Assembly (NCBI GenBank): GCA_963825595.1
Contig: CAWGUE010000028.1
Coordinates: 1 to 64,000 of the forward strand
Length of the DNA: 64,000 bases
From: JARFQH01 sp963825595
Lineage (GTDB): Bacteria > Desulfobacterota > Desulfobacteria > Desulfobacterales > SG8-13
Direction: 5' to 3'
Position 1 is the stretch's first letter, and the number at the start of each line of letters is the position of its first letter. Shown here piece after piece: positions 17,684 through 26,479 of the stretch. The notes under the pieces were generated by a model that did not search any database, was not told where the DNA came from, and saw only the letters and a list, made by a program, of their open reading frames with translations. The translations under genes were made by a program, and so were the position numbers.

Positions 17684-17868
17684 TTCATAATTCCGCATTA
17701 TTAATTCGAGTTTCACCGGTTAATACTTGTTTTGAATCCTTGCACCAAGTCGTCGCCGGTTATTATACCTTTTTTATTGGATAATCGTGAGTTCAATTAG
17801 CAATCTCCACAATCGATGTGAGGCCTCAGATTGGTGCCCATCCACACTCGCTTTTTGGCATTGCTGTG

Positions 17869-18074
17869 TGTCCAATTCATAAATGAGAATTTTTTTCACT
17901 GGGCAAGTTGAGTCCATATTCGTTTTCAATCAGGCAACGAAATCCCGCTGCTCTTCAGCGGGGGCCGCATCCCGCCAAGGCGGGATTTGCGGCGAGGCGT
18001 ACTTTCGGTACGCCGCAGCCGGAAACCTGCGGAGAACGCCACCCAGGGGAAAAAAGGCCATTTATGGATGGACA
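17869..18074. mobile_element. 206-bp MITE-like element, copy B
   Basis: It begins TGTCCAATTCATAAATG and ends CATTTATGGATGGACA, giving ~16-bp terminal inverted repeats with few mismatches. Its length equals copy A (9335-9540) and the two align over most of their length in the same orientation. There is no coding capacity. Together the two copies bracket the cyclic-nucleotide/hydrogenase genes and hypE. Confidence 0.78.
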
Positions 18075-18089
18075 ATAGATTATGTTCGA

Positions 18090-18175
18090 AGACAAGGCGC
18101 GGTGTATTTCAAAAGCGGAGCGTACACGTGAGTACGTGAGCATTTTGAAACCCCCTCACAACGCAGTCATCGAGT
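18090..18175. repeat. Dispersed intergenic repeat with AAAGCGGAGCGTACA core, copy 1
   Basis: The sequence ACAAGGCGC...AAAAGCGGAGCGTACA...GAGTACGTGAGCATTTTGA contains a short inner palindrome. Related copies lie at 22339-22420 and, more diverged, at 53560-53615. It is non-coding. Confidence 0.6.
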
Positions 18176-18198
18176 ATAAGATGAGGTCTACATATCGA

Positions 18199-18518
18199 TT
18201 TTAACCCAAATTGAGCGATTTTTAAGTTTGCCGCGGATACAAGGAAAATGTCGTTCCGCTATAGTGAACTATGCGGGACGGCATTTGACGCCGTAGATGC
18301 GGTGAAATTGGAAATCCCGTTAGGGTTTTATATTTTCGAAAATCAAATTGGCACAATTCCTTATATAGTGGTTGTCAAAAAACGTTCCGTTATTCGAACG
18401 TTTTTTTCTACAACCACTTATACCGCCCTTCCGTATTTCGGAATTTATTATTGAAAAGCGGTGTAATTAATTTTGATTTTGTCATTTCGAAAAGATGAAA
18501 CGCTCAACTTGGGTCTAA
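18199..18518. repeat. 320-bp inverted-repeat element at the hypD stop codon
   Basis: The ends are TTTTAACCCAAATTGAGCG and CGCTCAACTTGGGTCTAA, matching the ends of the 68-bp element at 6052-6119. The middle carries ~250 additional bases, including copy 2 of the hairpin repeat. The right end supplies the hypD stop (TAG, 18515-18517). Confidence 0.55.
18364..18468. repeat. ~105-bp dispersed hairpin repeat, copy 2
   Basis: It matches 12753-12858: AGTGGTTGT...AACGTTC-CGTTATTC-GAACGTT...ACAACCACT, then CCGTATTTCGGAATTTATT. This copy is nested inside the 320-bp inverted-repeat element, in the hypE-hypD gap. Confidence 0.75.
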
Positions 18519-19606
18519 CTGTGATAGCGGTAGTATGCCGCACAGGTCCCTTCACTCGACACCATGCACGGGCCCACCGGATCGATGGGTGTGCAAACCG
18601 TCTTGAAAAGGGCGCACTCCGGCGGTATCTTTGAGCCGGTGAGAACTTCCCCGCAGGCACAGCCCGCCGGTTCCCTGCTGATTTCGGGTAGCACCAGAGA
18701 AAAAGCCTTTTCAGCGTCATGTGCGGCATATGCCGGTTTTATTTTCAGACCGCTGTCCGGGATCACCCCGATACCCCGCCAGGCCGCATCGGCTGTTTCA
18801 AATACCTGGCGGAGAATGTTCTGGGCTGTGGTGTTGCCGGATTCCGTCACCACGCGTCCATAGGCATTCTCCAAAGCCGGTGCGCCATTTTCCACCTGTT
18901 CGACCAGCATGGCAATGGCCCGCAGCAAATCTACCGGTTCAAACCCGGCAACCACGCAGGATATCCGATAGGTGTCGAAAAATTCCCGGTATCCATTCAG
19001 CCCGATGATAATTGAAACATGCCCCGGCAATATGAATCCGTCGATTTTGACCCCCTCCAAGGACATCAGGGCGGTCAGCGCCGGTGGCACGAGTTTGTGG
19101 GCAGAGTAGACAAAAAAATTGTCCAGGCCTAATTGGTTCGCAGAAAGAATGGCCGCTGCGATGGTCGGTGCCGTGGTTTCGAAACCGACGCCCAGGAAAA
19201 CAACCTTCTTGTCCCGGTTCTTTTGTGCGATCTCAACTGCATCCGTGGTTGAGTAGACCATCCGGATGTCCCGTCCTTCGGCACGCTCCTTCTGGAGAGA
19301 GGAAACGGTGCCGGGCACCCGCATCAGATCACCGAAAGTGGTCAGAATGACACCTTTGGTTTTTGCCAGAGCAATGAAAGCGTCAATCTCGGCCTGGTCG
19401 GTGACGCACACCGGGCAGCCGGGACCCGACAGCAGCGAAATTGTTTTCGGCAGGATCGAACGCACCCCGCTGCGGAAGATCGACACCGTGTGGGTGCCGC
19501 ACACCTCCATCAAGCGGATAGGTTTGGTGTTGATCCGGTGAATCTTATCGGCCAGCGGCCGGGTCAGTTCGGCATCCCTGTATTCGTCAATGTGTTTGAG
19601 CGCCAT
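18515..19606 (-). CDS. hypD: Hydrogenase maturation protein HypD
   Basis: A 363-residue Fe-S scaffold on which, with HypC, the Fe(CN)2CO unit is assembled. Characteristic segments are LMEVCGTHTVSIFRSG, LLSGPGCPVCVTDQAEID, LGVGFETTAPTIAAAIL, LPGHVSIIIG and the C-terminal cysteine-rich part GCACGEVLTG / ECALFKTVCTP. The length is standard. It starts 31 bases after the hypF stop, so hypF-hypD form one unit. The stop codon lies within the end of a dispersed inverted-repeat element. Confidence 0.95.
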   Translation of the reverse strand: MALKHIDEYRDAELTRPLADKIHRINTKPIRLMEVCGTHTVSIFRSGVRSILPKTISLLSGPGCPVCVTDQAEIDAFIALAKTKGVILTTFGDLMRVPGTVSSLQKERAEGRDIRMVYSTTDAVEIAQKNRDKKVVFLGVGFETTAPTIAAAILSANQLGLDNFFVYSAHKLVPPALTALMSLEGVKIDGFILPGHVSIIIGLNGYREFFDTYRISCVVAGFEPVDLLRAIAMLVEQVENGAPALENAYGRVVTESGNTTAQNILRQVFETADAAWRGIGVIPDSGLKIKPAYAAHDAEKAFSLVLPEISREPAGCACGEVLTGSKIPPECALFKTVCTPIDPVGPCMVSSEGTCAAYYRYHS

Positions 19607-19637
19607 TATTGGTGTTCCCCACGGCTATTGATAATAT

Positions 19638-21974
19638 CTAATTTCTTTGTAAATGGTTTGCGGACAATGCAGCGGTGACCACATCGCTTGGCGCCGATGT
19701 TTCTGTTTGAGCCGCGGCAATGACTGCCTGCCCGAGACAGATCCCCCCGTCATTGGTCGGAACCTGTGTGTGTGCGTAGACCTCAAATCCCTGGCCCTCA
19801 AGAGACCGCATCAACCCGCGCAACATAATGACGTTTTGAAACACTCCGCCGCTCAGTACCACCCGCGTCAGCCCTCTCTCCCGGCGCAGGTAATCGCAAA
19901 AATCGCTGAAAAGTTTCACGAGGGTCATGTGGAAACGGCCGCTGATGATCGGCGGTGGAGTTTCCCGCAGCAGATCGTCCACCACGCAGCGGATGATCGG
20001 AGCAGGGGGTATTTGGATGGGATCTCCGGGTTCCCAGTGAACATCATAGGCCTCGCCGGCTGATGTATCGGCAATCATCTCCAATTCCATGGCCGCCTGG
20101 CCTTCAAAGGCCACCTCATCTCTAAGGCCGATTATGGCCGCAACACCGTCGAACAACCGACCTAAACTCGAGGTAAGCGGCGTGTTGATCCGCTTTCTAA
20201 TCATATCCAGAATAATCGACAAACGGGTGGCCTCGATGCGGTCCAAAAAGGGCAGAGATAGATTAGCGCAGTCATCACCGTAGGCCGCGTAAAGGTAGCT
20301 CAATCCCATACGCCAGGGTTGCTTGATGGCAAATGCGCTTCCCGGCATCGGCATATAGGCGAGGTGTGCCGCACGCTCAAAGGAAAGTTCATCGCCAAGG
20401 AGCACCTCCCCGCCCCAGATGTGTCCATCGGTGCCGTAACCCGTCCCGTCGAAAGACAGACCGATCACCGCGCCGGAAATTTGATTTTCGGCCATGGCGC
20501 TGACAACATGGGCGTGATGGTGCTGAACCGCTACTTTCTGGATACCCCGCTGGTCCATAGCCCAGCGGCTGCTCAGGTAATCGGGGTGCATGTCATAGGC
20601 AATGATCTCCGGCGCTATTTCCAAGATCCGTTGCATATGCCTGATTGTCTTTTCAAAAAAATCACCTGTGGCCACATTTTCAAGGTCGCCGATGTGCTGG
20701 CTCAGGAAGGCCATCTTGCCTTTGGTCAGGCACACGGTGCTCTTCATTTCAGCCCCCACAGCCAGAACGACAGGGGTTGTCCGTTCCAAGAAAATCGGTA
20801 CCGGTACGTAACCCCTCGAGCGGCGTAAATATCGTGTCGCCCCGGCGGCATGGCGAACGATGGAATCGTCGCTGCGCAGGTAAATGTCGCGGTTGTGCAC
20901 CAGAAAATAATCAGCGATATCGGCAAGTCTGTGGAAAGCGTCCGCGTTGTCGATAGCAATCGGCTCTTCGGTCAAGTTACCGCTGGTCATCACCAAAGCA
21001 GTGAAACCGTTTTCCAGCAGCAGATAGTGCAGGGGGGTGTAAGGCAGCATTACCCCGAAGGTGCGGTTGCCGGGCGCCACATTGACGGCAATGCTGTTGG
21101 GTTCTTTTTTGCCCAGCAGCACGATAGGGCGCTGAATGGAGGTCAGCAGCCGCTGTTCGTCATCGGTGATATGGGCATACCTCCGGATGGCGGAAAGGTC
21201 CGGCGACATCAGGGCAAATGGTTTTTCCTCGCGGTGTTTTCGGGCGCGCAAAGCGGCCACAGCCTCACCGTTCTCGGCATCGGCCGCAAGATGGAAACCA
21301 CCCAGCCCTTTGACGGCAACAATACAGCCTTTCTTCAGCAAGGCTGCGGTTTTTTTTATTGGATCAACGCGGTCGATCCGCTGGCGTTGATTGTCGAAAA
21401 GGGTTACTTGCGGCCCACACGCGGCACAGGCGTTGGGCTGGGCATGGAACCGTCGGTTTGCCGGGTCGTTATATTCCTCGCGGCACTGGGGACACAGTTC
21501 GAAATGCTTCATCGAGGTCTTGGGTCGGTCGTAGGGAATGTCGTCAATGATGGTGTAGCGGGGGCCGCAATTGGTGCAGTTAATGAAAGGGTAATGATGA
21601 CGACGATCGTTGGGGTCGAAAAGTTCTTGCCGGCAGTCCTCGCAAATGGAAACATCCGGTGATATGAGCGTGGACATCACCCCATCGCCGGTGCTCTGAT
21701 TGATTTTAAATGTCGCATAACCGATCGGGGCAACCGTCTGCCGACTAACTTCGACAATATGAGCCAAGGGAGGCGCCTTGTCCGTAAGATCTGCCGCAAA
21801 TGCATTGAGGTGGTCGGCGGATCCTTCGACCAGGATCACAACGCCCGAGGAGGTGTTGGCAACCTCTCCTTTTAAATCGTGATGATTGGCCAGGTTGAAA
21901 ACGAACGGACGAAATCCAACGCCTTGAACAATACCGTTAACCACAATCCTGGCGGCCACATGTTCCTTTTCCAT
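19638..21974 (-). CDS. hypF: Carbamoyltransferase HypF
   Basis: A 778-residue enzyme that makes carbamoyl-adenylate from carbamoyl phosphate and passes the group to HypE. Domains in order are: an N-terminal acylphosphatase-like domain (IVQGVGFRPFVFNLA); two Zn-finger pairs (CEDC...CTNC and CPQC...CAAC, ~110-185); a YrdC-like domain (KGLGGFHLAADAEN); and a C-terminal Kae1/HypF-C domain with VQHHHAHVVSAMAE and GLSFDGTGYGTDG. The length is normal. It leads the hypF-hypD unit and is preceded by a repeat-rich ~500-base gap from hypC. Confidence 0.96.
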   Translation of the reverse strand: MEKEHVAARIVVNGIVQGVGFRPFVFNLANHHDLKGEVANTSSGVVILVEGSADHLNAFAADLTDKAPPLAHIVEVSRQTVAPIGYATFKINQSTGDGVMSTLISPDVSICEDCRQELFDPNDRRHHYPFINCTNCGPRYTIIDDIPYDRPKTSMKHFELCPQCREEYNDPANRRFHAQPNACAACGPQVTLFDNQRQRIDRVDPIKKTAALLKKGCIVAVKGLGGFHLAADAENGEAVAALRARKHREEKPFALMSPDLSAIRRYAHITDDEQRLLTSIQRPIVLLGKKEPNSIAVNVAPGNRTFGVMLPYTPLHYLLLENGFTALVMTSGNLTEEPIAIDNADAFHRLADIADYFLVHNRDIYLRSDDSIVRHAAGATRYLRRSRGYVPVPIFLERTTPVVLAVGAEMKSTVCLTKGKMAFLSQHIGDLENVATGDFFEKTIRHMQRILEIAPEIIAYDMHPDYLSSRWAMDQRGIQKVAVQHHHAHVVSAMAENQISGAVIGLSFDGTGYGTDGHIWGGEVLLGDELSFERAAHLAYMPMPGSAFAIKQPWRMGLSYLYAAYGDDCANLSLPFLDRIEATRLSIILDMIRKRINTPLTSSLGRLFDGVAAIIGLRDEVAFEGQAAMELEMIADTSAGEAYDVHWEPGDPIQIPPAPIIRCVVDDLLRETPPPIISGRFHMTLVKLFSDFCDYLRRERGLTRVVLSGGVFQNVIMLRGLMRSLEGQGFEVYAHTQVPTNDGGICLGQAVIAAAQTETSAPSDVVTAALSANHLQRN

Positions 21975-22478
21975 GATGAGTCATTTGAGAGGTTTTTTTC
22001 TCTTATATTCTTAACCGGAACGGCAAGGGTTATCTGCAGCGAGGGCGGGTCCCGCCATGAGGGGATCAGAATGCATTGGGCCGCTTTGGGAAAGAACAGC
22101 GCCATCACCGGCATCAATGTTAACGTCGCGGATGCCAAGCATACTCTCAGTGTTCATTTTCATTATGGAATCCTGCGCTTTCCTAAGGCGACCTTATGCA
22201 TGGGCTGAAGTTGCGTTTGACCTTTCCCGCTCCAAATTTAACGAAAACTCCACGACTGCTCAATTAATGAAATGATGCATGATCCCATGGGCGTTGGTTT
22301 TATAATAGAACCTATCTCAAAAGTAAGGATTAGGGTTCATGGCAAGGCACGAAATGGCGAAAAAGCGGAGCATACATGCAGTATGTGAGCATTTTGAGCC
22401 GGTTCGTAACACCGTCATGGGCACTTAGAATATTTTTGAGATGGTTCTATTCAAAAACACCAATTCCTTCGCCTAATG
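21975..22478. other. Intergenic region between hypC and hypF
   Basis: No convincing gene. The hypC-proximal half is a 144-bp inverted-repeat element (listed separately). In 21990-22260 I see nothing beyond unremarkable sequence. Confidence 0.5.
22306..22449. mobile_element. 144-bp MITE-like element carrying the AAGCGGAGC repeat, copy 2
   Basis: The terminal inverted repeats are TAGAACCTATCTCAAAA and TTTTTGAGATGGTTCTA. The interior GGCAAGGCAC...AAAAAGCGGAGCATACA...GTATGTGAGCATTTTGA matches the repeat at 18090-18175. It is non-coding. Confidence 0.65.
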
Positions 22479-22724
22479 TCATTCTGAATCGGGATGGTTT
22501 TTCTCTTCGGCAAGGGCTGCCGCTTCTTTCAGAATCGCCAGCGATTCCATCGCCGCAGTCTCATCGATTTTATGCAGCGCAAAGCCGGCATGGACGATGA
22601 CCCAATCGCCCACTGCAGCATTTTCAAGCAGCAACAGACTGCAGGATCTTCTGACGCCGTCAACATCTATGGTACCCATACCCTCATTGATGCTGATGAT
22701 TTTAGATGGGATAGCGAGGCACAT
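22479..22724 (-). CDS. hypC: Hydrogenase assembly chaperone HypC
   Basis: An 81-residue HypC/HupF-family chaperone that works with HypD on the Fe(CN)2CO precursor and delivers it to the large subunit. It starts MCLAIPSKIISIN, with the essential second-position cysteine, followed by GVRRSCSLLLLENAAVGDWVIVHAGFA in two motifs. The start at 22724 is fixed by the MCLAIP motif and an AAGGAA box; upstream in-frame codons belong to an overlap with the protease gene. The coding regions of hypC and the protease overlap by 23 bases. Confidence 0.93.
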   Translation of the reverse strand: MCLAIPSKIISINEGMGTIDVDGVRRSCSLLLLENAAVGDWVIVHAGFALHKIDETAAMESLAILKEAAALAEEKNHPDSE

Positions 22725-23223
22725 CTTCCGAATTTCCTTCCGTATAGGAAACCCCCAAGCGATCCAGTTCGGATAGAACCAATGTAATGACATCTTCCAT
22801 TCGTGATCGCGTTGTCGATGTCAGATCGATGCTGAGAGTTTCGATATCTTCCGGTTCCACGCCGACAATCACGGTTTCGGGAACCTTGTCCAGAGCCTGG
22901 CAAAGCGTCAACGCTTCGAGAAAGTCTACCTGATGTAGAGAGTTTTTGGCCCGTATCCTTTCAGGTATCTGATCGCCCTCGAGGCGGTAGATATCCCCGG
23001 GGTTGCCTTTGTTGCGTATAACGTCCACGACGATCAGATAATCCGGTTGTGATATCACGCCCAATAGATTAACACCCAGAACTCCCCCGTCAACTAAGGA
23101 GACATTTTCGGAAAACCGGTACCTTTTCTGAATCTCCTGCACGACGCGAACACCAAAACCCTCGTCGGAGTATAAGATGCAGCCGACGCCGAGTATCATT
23201 ACTTGGTTGGTTATTTTGCTCAT
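22702..23223 (-). CDS. Hydrogenase maturation protease (HyaD/HynC family)
   Basis: A 173-residue endopeptidase that removes the C-terminal tail of the large subunit after nickel insertion. It starts at MSKITNQVMILGVGC (ATG at 23223). Motifs are GVGCILYSDEGFG, VDGGVLGVNLL and LIVVDVIRNKGNPGDIY, with the nickel-sensing acidic residues (the Glu in YSDEG and the Asp in VVDV) and VGVEPEDIE. It lies directly downstream of hynA, whose product has a typical cleavable tail after DPCIACGVH. It overlaps hypC by 23 bases. Confidence 0.93.
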   Translation of the reverse strand: MSKITNQVMILGVGCILYSDEGFGVRVVQEIQKRYRFSENVSLVDGGVLGVNLLGVISQPDYLIVVDVIRNKGNPGDIYRLEGDQIPERIRAKNSLHQVDFLEALTLCQALDKVPETVIVGVEPEDIETLSIDLTSTTRSRMEDVITLVLSELDRLGVSYTEGNSEDVPRYPI

Positions 23224-23388
23224 ATGTATTTCACTGAACTCCGCCCCCGTCATGATAGCACACCGGATTTTTAAACCGCGATATCTTTACCAGGCAAAAG
23301 GATCATTCCGGCTTGGCAAACCGGCAAGAACACGAAAGTCATCTTCCATTCTTGCTGGTGGCTTTGGAGGGGGCTGGTGGAGAGAAAC

Positions 23389-23420
23389 GCGTCGGCCCTT
23401 TAGCATCAGAGGGCCGACGC
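23389..23420 (-). terminator. Hairpin downstream of hynA
   Basis: A perfect 11-bp GC-rich stem (GCGTCGGCCCT/AGGGCCGACGC) with a 10-base loop, followed on the minus strand by GTTTCTC. It can act as a partial terminator or as an mRNA end protecting the hynBA message relative to the downstream maturation genes. Confidence 0.6.
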
Positions 23421-23433
23421 GCATCAATGACAG

Positions 23434-25083
23434 TTAGAGAACTTTTATTTTGTAAACCTCGTTCGAATCGGGATCGATAACATGCACACCGCATGCAATG
23501 CACGGGTCAAAGGAGTGCACCGTCCTGAGAACTTCCAGCGGTTTTTTGGGATCGGCTATCGGGGTTCCGATCAAAGCTTCCTCTACAGGACCCAGCTTGC
23601 CTTTGGCGTCTCTGGGACCAAGATTCCAAGTTGACGGGACCACATACTGGTAATTCTTTATCTTTCCGCCCTCGATCTCCATCCAGTGCCCCAGCGATCC
23701 TCTGGGAACATCATTCAATCCGTACCCCATGCCTTTATCCGGCATTGTCCAGGATTGGTAGGTTTTGGTATCTCCGTTCTTGACGTTTTCCACCAACTCC
23801 ATGACCCAGCCTTGCATGGCATCGCCAATGGCAACGGTTTCAATTCCTCTGGCCGCGGTTCTGCCGAGTGTCGAAAACAATGCCGTTGCCGGAATCCCGA
23901 GATCCTTTAGGACCTTGTCGACAATCGGCTTGATGTCCTTGTGCCCCTTGGCATAGGCCACCAAAACACGCGTCAGCGGCCCGACTTCACACGGTTCGCT
24001 GTCGTAACGCGGGGCCTTGAACCAGGTGTACTGGCCGTTTCCAGGACGGTACTCGGGATCCTTTTGAATCGGCTTGGTCTCCCCCTGGAATGGATGCTTG
24101 GCGCCGCCCTTTTCATACCAGCCGCGGGTGACGTCTTCGGTGACATTGTCCTGCAATGGCATGCTGACACCGGCAAGATCTCTTTTCTTAATATATCCTC
24201 TCGGCATGTAGAGGCTTGCGGGTTCCTCGGCGGTAAGGGGGAACTCACCCCAGGCCAGGAAATTGGTCGTCCCGCCGATGCCGCCCCAATCTTTATAGAA
24301 AGAGGCCACCGCGATCAGGTCGGGGATGTAAACGTTTTTGATGAATTCCTGGGTTTCCTTTGTGATGTAAAGAAACTCGGCAATACGGTCTGCCCTCAGG
24401 TCTCTCACTGAGGTGACACCGCCCACAACCAGCGATTGCAAATGCGGATTTTTGGCTCCAAAAATGGCGTGCAGCCGCGCCGTACGGGCCTGAAGCCGCA
24501 GGGCTTCGATATAGTGGGCCGCAGCCATCAGATTGGCTTCCGGAGGCAACTTGTACGCTGAATGGCCCCAGTAGGCGTTCGAAAAGGGGCCCAACTGACC
24601 ACTGTCGACAAAGGTCTGCAGTCGCTGTTGCACCTGTTTGAAATAAGCGCTTCCACCGACCTGGGCATTGCTGACATTGTCAGCGAGCTGAGCTGTTTTG
24701 GCCGTATCAGCTTTCAAGGCACTGACGATGTCCACCCAATCAAGAGCGTGCAGATGATAGAAGTGAACGAGATGGTCATGCTGGAATTGCGCGCCCATCA
24801 GGAGATTTCTGATAAGGCGTGCGTTCTCGGGGATCTTGACACCAATGGCCATTTCGGCTGCCCTCACCGAGGACAGTGCATGGGTGTACGTTCAGACGCC
24901 GCAGGAGCGTTGTACAAAGTGATGGGCATCGCGGGGATCGCGGCCCTGTAAAATCATTTCAATGCCCCGGAACATCTGACCGGAGCTCCAGGCATTGACA
25001 ACCTTGCCGCCGGATACCTCGACCTCAATGCGAAGGTGGCCTTCGATTCTGGTGATTGGATCTATTGTTACTCTCTGAGCCAT
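23434..25083 (-). CDS. hynA: Periplasmic [NiFe] hydrogenase large subunit with an in-frame TGA (probable selenocysteine) in the N-terminal nickel motif
   Basis: A 549-residue group 1 large subunit if the TGA at 24892-24894 is read through. N-terminus MAQRVTIDPITRIEGHLRIE; L1 motif RSCGV-TGA-TYTHALSSVR (canonically RxCGVCTYxHA); L2 motif DPCIACGVH followed by a 16-residue cleavable tail. The frame is uninterrupted on both sides of the TGA and both sides are well conserved. The codon replaces the cysteine that normally bridges Ni and Fe. Behind it an 8-bp stem with a GGU loop (24858-24876) sits ~23 nt from the UGA, as in bacterial SECIS elements. I favour Sec insertion. A nonsense mutation or sequencing error is the alternative. 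It has a GGGAGG ribosome binding site and follows hynB by ~50 bases. Confidence 0.85.
24858..24876 (-). promoter_or_regulatory. Candidate bSECIS hairpin in hynA
   Basis: The RNA stem CUGUCCUC/GAGGGCAG (8 bp, one G-U) closes a GGU loop. It starts 15 nt after the UGA, with the loop at ~23 nt. A lower CCAU/AUGG pairing can extend it. A guanosine at the start of a small apical loop and 16-37 nt spacing are the usual bacterial SECIS features. Confidence 0.55.
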
Positions 25084-25135
25084 ATTGGTCCTCCCTTTAC
25101 CTTAATAAGGAAATGATCGTCGATTAAACCCTACC

Positions 25136-26077
25136 CTACAGTTCTTCATAAAACGGTGTGAAATTATCCCAGAATTTGGGCTCACTGCAGCCGAGACAGG
25201 GATGGCCTGCCTCCACCGGCCAGCTGGTACCGTCGTTGAATTTGGCAACCGGACAGTTATTATAGGTTTCCGGGCCTCTGCATCCCACTTTGTAAAGGCA
25301 GTAACCCATGGCCGCTTCTTCGGAACCGAATACCTCGACAAATTCTTCGTTTTCGAAGTGGGCCCGTCTGGGGCACTGATCATGGATGGTCTTTCCATAA
25401 GCAAATAGCGGCCTTCCCTGATCATCGATGGCCGGCAACTTGCCTAAAAGAAGATAATTTACGATGGTGCCCACCGTGTTGACCGGATTGGGAGGGCATC
25501 CGGCAAGGTTGATCGTTTTGATACCGACAGCTTCACTGACGCTCATGTATCCGCCGGGATTCGGCGCAGCCGCCGGAATGCCGCCATAAGTGGCGCAGGC
25601 GCCAATCGCTATCACGGCAGCGGCTTTTGGGCATACTTCCTTGGCAATTTCCAAAAAGGTACGGCCGCCGATTTTTCCGTAACCGCCGTCGTATTTGGTT
25701 GGTATGGCCCCCTCGACCACGCAGATAAAATTCCCATTGTACTTTTTCATTGCCATCTGAAGCTGGTCTTCGGCCTGCTGGCCGGCTGCTGCCATGACGG
25801 TTTCGTGATATTCGAGCGATAAGATTTCCAGAACCAGATCGTCAATGTAGGGGTACTGTGATCTCAGTAGTGATTCCGAGCATCCGGTACATTCTCCAAA
25901 GTGCAGCCAGATAACCGGTGGCCTCTGTTTCGGTGCGGCAAACACCTCGGCCACTTTGGGGACGAACGAGGACGACAGCCCCATGGTCGCCGTGAGGAAG
26001 GTGCAGTACTTCATGAAGTCCCGCCTGGTTACACCTCTCTCCGCCAGCCTCTCATAAAACTGTTTTTCCTTTTCCAT
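25136..26077 (-). CDS. hynB: Periplasmic [NiFe] hydrogenase small subunit, Tat-exported
   Basis: A 313-residue electron-transfer subunit with three Fe-S clusters. The N-terminal Tat signal is TRRDFMKYCTFLTATMG, ending near VFAAP. Proximal cluster cysteines are in GECTGCSESLL, IGACATYGG and AGCPPNP. The distal cluster is IHDQCPR...YCLYKVGC. The medial cluster is NNCPVAKF...WPVEAGHPCLGC; the proline of WPV is retained, which in this family goes with a [3Fe-4S] medial cluster and argues against the HysB type. The start is set by a strong AAGGAGGTG four bases before the ATG; ORF finders may pick a codon two residues upstream. First gene of hynB-hynA-protease-hypC. Confidence 0.95.
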   Translation of the reverse strand: MEKEKQFYERLAERGVTRRDFMKYCTFLTATMGLSSSFVPKVAEVFAAPKQRPPVIWLHFGECTGCSESLLRSQYPYIDDLVLEILSLEYHETVMAAAGQQAEDQLQMAMKKYNGNFICVVEGAIPTKYDGGYGKIGGRTFLEIAKEVCPKAAAVIAIGACATYGGIPAAAPNPGGYMSVSEAVGIKTINLAGCPPNPVNTVGTIVNYLLLGKLPAIDDQGRPLFAYGKTIHDQCPRRAHFENEEFVEVFGSEEAAMGYCLYKVGCRGPETYNNCPVAKFNDGTSWPVEAGHPCLGCSEPKFWDNFTPFYEEL

Positions 26078-26479
26078 CGGCACCTCCTTGATGCGATTAT
26101 AAATAGGGCAGGTTATCCGCCCGTATAATACGGGCCTTCCGCAACCGCAATAAAAATAGAGAAAACCACACGGCGGCGCGCATCATCCCCGGTAGCGGCG
26201 CGCGGCCAAAAGTGGCTCTTTTTTTTCCCCATCGGACCTTCCCTCAGGCGTACACCACCGTTGCGGTTAACCGCGTGGGTACGTCCATATCAGTGCATTT
26301 ACAGGCAAATCGGTTAGTCCAGTCTGCTATTTAAGTCAAGGTAAAACTACCCGAATGTAATACCGATGGGGGTTGGGTGGGCTTAAATTCCCACAGCACT
26401 TGAGTGCCCAACACCCGAATCCCGGCGTGCGGTTTTCAAAACTCAACCGATGCGCCGAAATGCGGGCAACCGATTTTGA
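26078..26479. promoter_or_regulatory. hynB upstream region with candidate promoter
   Basis: About 400 bases between the acidic protein gene and hynB. On the minus strand a TTGACT -35 (26334-26339) is followed after 17 bases by TAACCG (26311-26316), which is a weak -10. A near-perfect palindrome, CCCGTATAATACGGG (about 26120-26134), lies in the leader and could be an operator. I see no sigma-54 box. Confidence 0.35.

Noticed and set aside
24892..25083. A separate 63-residue small hydrogenase-like protein
   Set aside because: It is the N-terminus of hynA up to the in-frame TGA; the downstream frame continues the same conserved domain.
23434..25083. Classical [NiFeSe] hydrogenase (HysA)
   Set aside because: The C-terminal motif has Cys (DPCIACGVH), not Sec, and the small subunit lacks the features of the Hys type; the TGA is at the other motif.
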